Source: Magnetovibrio sp. (lineage in GTDB: Bacteria; Pseudomonadota; Alphaproteobacteria; Rhodospirillales; Casp-alpha2). Taken from it: DNA of 64,000 nt. This document shows positions 57,798-64,000 of this stretch, one piece after another (the first letter of the stretch is position 1; each line of letters begins with the position of its first letter). The position numbers were made by a program, and so were the translations under genes. The notes under the pieces were generated by a model, which saw only the letters and a list, made by a program, of their open reading frames with translations, ran no database searches and had not been told where the DNA came from. The stretch is from contig NZFO01000017.1 of NCBI GenBank assembly GCA_002690705.1, forward strand, positions 8,009-72,008. Reading direction: 5' to 3'.

Positions 57798-58251
57798 GAG
57801 TACTTTTTGTGTGGAAGTGAAAATACGAATGGTCTAATTAAACGAAGCAGAAAGGCCCTAGAAACTTGTTAAGTTCACTCCGCAAAAATTTGTGTGCGAT
57901 CAGAACCTCATTGTATTATCGTGAAACTCATTATCGCTCGTTACATAGCACGCTAATGGTGAGTGAAATATGGCCATGGTGTCGTATAGAGGGCTCACAT
58001 GATTTTTACCCAGTAAAGTTGGATTCATTTTAGTACTAAAAAAATTGTCGATAAATATACTTTAAATAATTAAAATTAAACGTTAGATGATCTGGATCGG
58101 CTTTTATCGGTAGAGTGGTGGTTATTAAAAAGCGTGAAGACACATAACTATTACCCGGTTCAAGCGATAAAGGGCTGTGGTGCCGTTTATACACTTTTGG
58201 AAAAGAGGAAACCTTCACATTATTTTAAATTTTAAGCAAAATTACGAACCA
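57798..58251. other. AT-rich intergenic region upstream of the MORN gene
   Basis: 454 bases, markedly AT-rich around 58020-58080. It should contain the MORN gene promoter, but no clear -35/-10 pair can be assigned. No gene is supported. Confidence 0.35.
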
Positions 58252-58851
58252 ATGAGGGTATTTCTTCGTCTTTTGATATGTATATCAGTGGTAATTTTAA
58301 ACTCCAATCAAGCTTTTTCGGTTCCCCCCTGTGACCCTGATGTGGAGCCACCGCAGATTAAATGTTTGGGCACTGTACTTTATGAGAATGGGGATAAGTA
58401 TGTTGGAGATTTAGTTAAAGGAGAGAGAAGTGGCCGAGGTACTTATTACTATATCAGTGGCAAGCAATATGAGGGGGATTGGCTCAAAGGTGCGCAGCAC
58501 GGGAAGGGGAAGTTTAGTTTGCCGAATGGAAATAAATATGTGGGGGACTTTTTAAAAGGAAAGTGGACTGGAAGTGGCACCCTCACAAATTTTTTTGGTG
58601 ATAAATATGTTGGTGAGGTAAAAAATGGTAAAATGCACGGACAAGGCATTTTAACAACAAATAGTGGTTACATTTATGAGGGGCTGTTTGCCAACGATAT
58701 AATTGTCTCTGGTCAAGGGCGTGTAAAATATGGTCAAAGAACTCAGAAACTTCCTGAGGACGTATGTCCAGGGGCTCTAAACGCAAAATGCCCGAATCAT
58801 GATTTAAATAAACCGGTTTTATCCTTCGCTCCGAACCGGTCTAAATTTTGA
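58252..58851 (+). CDS. Secreted MORN-repeat protein
   Basis: 199 residues from the ATG at 58252; MRVFLRLLICISVVILNSNQ begins a signal peptide cleaved near AFS. The frame extends 25 codons upstream, but that part lacks signal character. After a short Cys-containing linker there are about five MORN repeats of ~23 residues with the G-x-x-Y-x-G-x-W/F pattern: GDKYVGDLVKGERSGRG, GKQYEGDWLKGAQHGKG, GNKYVGDFLKGKWTGSG, GDKYVGEVKNGKMHGQG and GYIYEGLFANDIIVSGQG. The C-terminus has two further Cys. MORN repeats form a beta-meander; in bacteria their role is unclear, often envelope-associated. The gene is more AT-rich than its neighbours. Confidence 0.85.
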   Translation: MRVFLRLLICISVVILNSNQAFSVPPCDPDVEPPQIKCLGTVLYENGDKYVGDLVKGERSGRGTYYYISGKQYEGDWLKGAQHGKGKFSLPNGNKYVGDFLKGKWTGSGTLTNFFGDKYVGEVKNGKMHGQGILTTNSGYIYEGLFANDIIVSGQGRVKYGQRTQKLPEDVCPGALNAKCPNHDLNKPVLSFAPNRSKF

Positions 58852-59122
58852 TTTTAAGACTTTGATTACAACCAAGAGCCTATTGATAACAGGATTAGGT
58901 TTTATACGTATGGCGATGTTGAATACCCGTATCTTAAGGGGTGATAAAAGGTAAGCAGTAAAATGTCGTTTATCACTTTTAGTAAATTATGCGTTGGGGC
59001 TTCGCATCTGGAGCTTATTCGTGCATGTTCGAACCCCCAATGGTTATAAGCGGACTCGTCAATTTTTAGTAGACGACTTGCGGTGCCTATATTCCACACG
59101 CAGGTGCATATCGCTGCCGGAA

Positions 59123-60814
<1,692 letters not shown>

Positions 60815-62974
60815 ATGGAAAAAGCAAAAGATATGCCTGATTTCAAGGCTAGTTTGATTGCTGCTGAGAATAGCGCGATGACGTTCGTGCCGATAAAACG
60901 TCCAGCGGTGAAGGACGGTCGTGAATTTGAATTAGTATCAAAATACGAACCGGCTGGGGACCAGCCGCGAGCTATTCAAGAGCTTACGCAGGGTCTAAAG
61001 GCTGGCGAAAATGATCAAGTGCTGCTTGGTGTCACGGGGTCCGGTAAGACTTTTACAATGGCACACGTGATACAGAATATTCAGCGCCCGACACTAGTTC
61101 TGGCGCCTAACAAAACGCTAGCTGCGCAACTTTACGCAGAGATGAAAGACTTTTTTCCGAAAAACGCTGTCGAATATTTTGTTTCGTATTACGATTATTA
61201 CCAGCCTGAAGCATATGTACCTCGTTCAGATACCTACATAGAGAAAGACGCCTCGGTAAACGAGCAAATTGATCGGATGCGTCACTCTGCGACACGAGCC
61301 TTATTAGAACGTGGTGACGTAATAATAGTTGCCTCGGTGAGCTGTATATATGGCATTGGGGCGGTTGAGACCTACTCAGAGATGACAACTCGTCTGTGCA
61401 GTGGAGAAAACGTTAATCAGCGAGAACTACTGCAACGTTTTGTTGAACTTCAGTATCAACGTAATGACGTTAATTTTTACCGAGGTGCATTTCGTGTGCG
61501 TGGTGACGTTTTGGAGATTTATCCGTCCCACCTCGAGGACCGAGCTTGGAGGCTGAGTCTATTTGGGGATGAATTGGAGGCTATCTGGGAGATAGACCCC
61601 TTAACTGGCGAAAAAACTGGAGAATTAGAGGAGATTACCGTGTATCCCAATTCCCACTACGTCACACCACGCCCGACATTATTGCAGGCCATTCCGGGTA
61701 TTAAGGCGGAGATGAAACAGCGGATTTTAGAATTGACCGCGGACGGTAAACTTCTAGAAGCGCAGCGAATTGGTGAACGAACGGCTTTCGATATAGAGAT
61801 GCTTGAAACAACTGGGCATTGTCCCGGCATAGAAAATTACTCGCGCTATCTGACTGGTCGTGCACCGGGTGAGCCACCGCCGACGCTATTCGAGTATTTG
61901 CCGGAAAACGCTATGTTGATGGTGGATGAAAGTCACGTAACCGTGCCGCAAATTGGTGGGATGTTCCGCGGTGATTTTAATCGCAAGTCGACACTAGCTG
62001 AGTTTGGATTCCGCCTACCGAGTTGCGTTGATAACCGCCCTCTAAAGTTTGGGGAATGGCAAGAACTTAGACCGCCAAGCGTTTTTGTATCCGCAACTCC
62101 GGGCCCTTGGGAAATTAACAGGACTGGGGGCGTCTTTGTTGAGCAGGTCGTTCGGCCAACTGGATTAATTGATCCAGAGTGTGTAATCCGCCCGGTTGAA
62201 ACCCAAGTTGATGATCTTTTAGGCGAGGTGCGCCGGGTTGCTACCGATGGAATGAGAACCTTGGTGACTACACTCACGAAGCGGATGGCGGAGGATTTAA
62301 CCGAGTATCTCCACGAACATGGGGTGCGTGTGCGGTACATGCACTCTGATATTGAAACCCTGGAACGAATCGAGATCATCCGGGATCTCAGGCTAGGTGC
62401 TTTTGATGTGCTAATTGGCATCAATCTTCTGCGAGAGGGACTAGATATTCCTGAGTGCGGCCTCGTCGCCATCCTAGATGCTGATAAAGAGGGTTTTTTG
62501 CGGTCCAAGACATCGTTGGTGCAGACGATTGGTCGAGCTGCTCGAAATATTGAAGGAAAAGTCATTTTGTACGCTGACAAAATGACGGAAAGCCTAGAGT
62601 ACGCTATTGGTGAGACTAACCGACGCCGTGCAAAGCAGACAGCATACAATAAACAACACGGGATTACGCCGAAAAGCGTGCAAAAAGGTATCTCTGACGC
62701 TATCGAGAGTGTTTATGAGAAAGATTACTTGACAGTTAGCACAGGCCATAGCGGCCGCAGTGAGTTAGTCGGCCATAATATTAAATCTGTTATTGAAGAT
62801 TTAAACGAGCGGATGAAAGCTGCTGCTAGTAATCTTGAATTCGAGGAGGCGGCTCGCATGCGTGACGAGATACGCCGACTGGAAGCGACTGAGCTTGGTC
62901 TTCACAAGCCCGGGATTTCAAAAAAGGCAAGATGGGAGCCTGATCGAAAGAAAAAAAAGAATAAGCGAGTATAA
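60815..62974 (+). CDS. uvrB: Excinuclease ABC subunit UvrB
   Basis: A 719-residue UvrB. A ~37-residue N-terminal extension precedes [17 protein letters not shown]. Then come Walker A GVTGSGKT (72-79), the beta-hairpin region [35 protein letters not shown], the helicase motifs [10 protein letters not shown] and QTIGRAARN, and the C-terminal UVR motif ([20 protein letters not shown]) that contacts UvrC. It verifies damage handed over by UvrA and recruits UvrC for nucleotide excision repair; uvrD, which clears the excised strand, is at the other end of the window. Confidence 0.97.
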   Translation: MEKAKDMPDFKASLIAAENSAMTFVPIKRPAVKDGREFELVSKYEPAGDQPRAIQELTQGLKAGENDQVLLGVTGSGKTFTMAHVIQNIQRPTLVLAPNKTLAAQLYAEMKDFFPKNAVEYFVSYYDYYQPEAYVPRSDTYIEKDASVNEQIDRMRHSATRALLERGDVIIVASVSCIYGIGAVETYSEMTTRLCSGENVNQRELLQRFVELQYQRNDVNFYRGAFRVRGDVLEIYPSHLEDRAWRLSLFGDELEAIWEIDPLTGEKTGELEEITVYPNSHYVTPRPTLLQAIPGIKAEMKQRILELTADGKLLEAQRIGERTAFDIEMLETTGHCPGIENYSRYLTGRAPGEPPPTLFEYLPENAMLMVDESHVTVPQIGGMFRGDFNRKSTLAEFGFRLPSCVDNRPLKFGEWQELRPPSVFVSATPGPWEINRTGGVFVEQVVRPTGLIDPECVIRPVETQVDDLLGEVRRVATDGMRTLVTTLTKRMAEDLTEYLHEHGVRVRYMHSDIETLERIEIIRDLRLGAFDVLIGINLLREGLDIPECGLVAILDADKEGFLRSKTSLVQTIGRAARNIEGKVILYADKMTESLEYAIGETNRRRAKQTAYNKQHGITPKSVQKGISDAIESVYEKDYLTVSTGHSGRSELVGHNIKSVIEDLNERMKAAASNLEFEEAARMRDEIRRLEATELGLHKPGISKKARWEPDRKKKKNKRV

Positions 62975-63081
62975 TGATCATTTAAACTCTGAGAGGCTTA
63001 ATTTAAAATACGACCGCTGACGGTGGATTATGCGGAGTGTAAGTGGACATGGAATGATGTTTAGGGACCACGGTAACAATG

Positions 63082-64000
63082 TTAAGTCTTAATGCTTAAG
63101 CCGTTTTTTAGAGACTCTCGATATGCGCGCCAACCGGGAAGCGCGCCCGCTATAGTACTAAACGATATGAAGGAGATAAGGATAATGGCATCTAAGTCAC
63201 TTGGGGGCTGGATGGTGATGAACAAACCGAAGTGTGCATCAAAAAAAGGTTGTGAGATAAATAATGCAATATAAAACAGGAATGTGCCTACAATTGATGC
63301 TGCAATCGCAAGCGTTAAAGCTTCTATTATCAATAGCGCAAAGATATGGACTGGTCGGGCCCCGACGGCACGTAAGATGGCCATCTCGCGCCGTCTTTCG
63401 TTTAAACTAGCCAGTAGCATAGTTAACATGCCGAGGATGCTTGATGCCACAACAAGCACGGAGATCGTGCTGAGCGCAACTTCGGCTGTTGACATCAAGG
63501 TCCATAATTCATGCAAGGCAACGCCGGGTAGTATTGCTAACAAGGGCTCACCTGAAAAAGTGTTTATGTAGCGTTGGGTTGAAAAAGCCCCGAAGCGTGA
63601 TTTCGTACCTAAAAATATTGCTGTAATTTCCCGTGGCAACAATTTCATCTTACGGACTTGATCGGCATCAATCTTTAAGCCTTGAACCGGTGCCCCAGAA
63701 CGCCAGTCAATATGGATAGCTTCGATTGCGCGCAGGCTGACATGGATGGTGCGGTCAACTGGTGTGCCTGTTTTTGCAAGAATCCCTGATACTCTAAATG
63801 GCTTGTCTTTGTGATCGAGAAATCCCTCGTCACCAAGTCCATGTTGGACGATCAGTGGATCGCCCACTTTGTACCCAAGCGTTTTGGCAGCATCCCAACC
63901 GATTACCGCGTCGAAAAGGTCATTAAAGTGGGTGCCATTAGAAAATTGCAGGTTTTGTTTATAACCAAAACGATAATGGTCAAAGTAGGATCGGGTTGTA
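63082..64000 (-). CDS. FtsX/MacB-type ABC transporter permease (5' end outside window)
   Basis: 305 residues are visible; the frame is open to the window edge and the N-terminus is missing. The visible part begins in a periplasmic MacB-like core domain (FNDLFDAVIGWDAAKTLGY; VGDPLIVQHGLGD), followed by three or four helices of the FtsX domain: a helix near STISVLVVASSILGMLTMLL, then LNERRREMAILRAVGARPVH, further helices and PGWRAYRESLKNGLS at the end. Such permeases with an ATPase partner drive lipoprotein, peptide or drug extrusion rather than classical transport. The ATPase gene should lie just beyond the window edge. Confidence 0.85.
   Translation of the reverse strand, partial: TTRSYFDHYRFGYKQNLQFSNGTHFNDLFDAVIGWDAAKTLGYKVGDPLIVQHGLGDEGFLDHKDKPFRVSGILAKTGTPVDRTIHVSLRAIEAIHIDWRSGAPVQGLKIDADQVRKMKLLPREITAIFLGTKSRFGAFSTQRYINTFSGEPLLAILPGVALHELWTLMSTAEVALSTISVLVVASSILGMLTMLLASLNERRREMAILRAVGARPVHIFALLIIEALTLAIAASIVGTFLFYIALFISQPFFDAHFGLFITIQPPSDLDAIILISFISFSTIAGALPGWRAYRESLKNGLSIKT

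Noticed and set aside
58902-59099. Minus-strand frame of 65 codons between the MORN gene and aatA
   Set aside because: No family resemblance or ribosome site; also checked for a tRNA-like fold without success.

Overview
The window reads as a piece of an alphaproteobacterial chromosome, most likely from a free-living (probably marine) Rhodospirillales-like lineage. This is inferred from gene content and order: the divergent carA / yqeY-dnaG-rpoD block, the Lrp-trxB-LysR trio, prmA directly after uvrD, a CIRCE-controlled groESL and an EmrA/EmrB pair. Base composition looks balanced by eye, lower than in most cultured Rhodospirillales. I see no phage, insertion sequence, CRISPR array or rRNA; one tRNA is present.

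Layout. 1-5.2 kb (minus strand): start of prmA, uvrD, a CBS-domain ClC protein and a hot-dog thioesterase. 5.6-8.8 kb: a three-gene membrane/envelope glycosylation operon (GT2, TVP38/DedA-like, ArnT-like GT39). 8.8-10.9 kb: groES-groEL with a visible promoter, CIRCE operator and terminator. 11-14.4 kb: an unrecognised polytopic membrane protein and an AEC transporter. 14.4-21.7 kb: DinG-type helicase, a small conserved protein, an orphan MlaC-like protein, a nitronate monooxygenase-like protein and an RhlE-type helicase. 22.5-30.7 kb: three separate TSUP (TauE/SafE) permeases, EttA and EmrAB.

31-37.1 kb is the most unusual part: a SOUL haem-binding lipoprotein, then a Fur-box-like site ahead of a DUF4856 (imelysin-like) secreted protein, a single reading frame joining a sterol-desaturase/fatty-acid-hydroxylase domain to a ferric-iron substrate-binding (FbpA-like) domain, and an FbpB-type permease. 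No FbpC ATPase is in the window. I read this as an iron-acquisition locus with a possibly membrane-anchored binding protein. 37.3-42.3 kb is a hydantoin-type catabolic cluster (N-carbamoyl-D-amino-acid hydrolase, HyuA, HyuB).

42.7-53.7 kb holds housekeeping genes: tRNA-Ile2(CAU), a HAD hydrolase, rpoD, dnaG, yqeY, carA, carB, greA. 53.8-64 kb: an OYE-family oxidoreductase, Lrp/AsnC regulator, trxB, LysR regulator, a strong candidate small RNA with its own intrinsic terminator, a MORN-repeat secreted protein, aspartate aminotransferase, uvrB, and the 3' part of an FtsX/MacB-type ABC permease that runs off the window.

Assignments come from reading translated sequence and motif memory only; no database search was possible.
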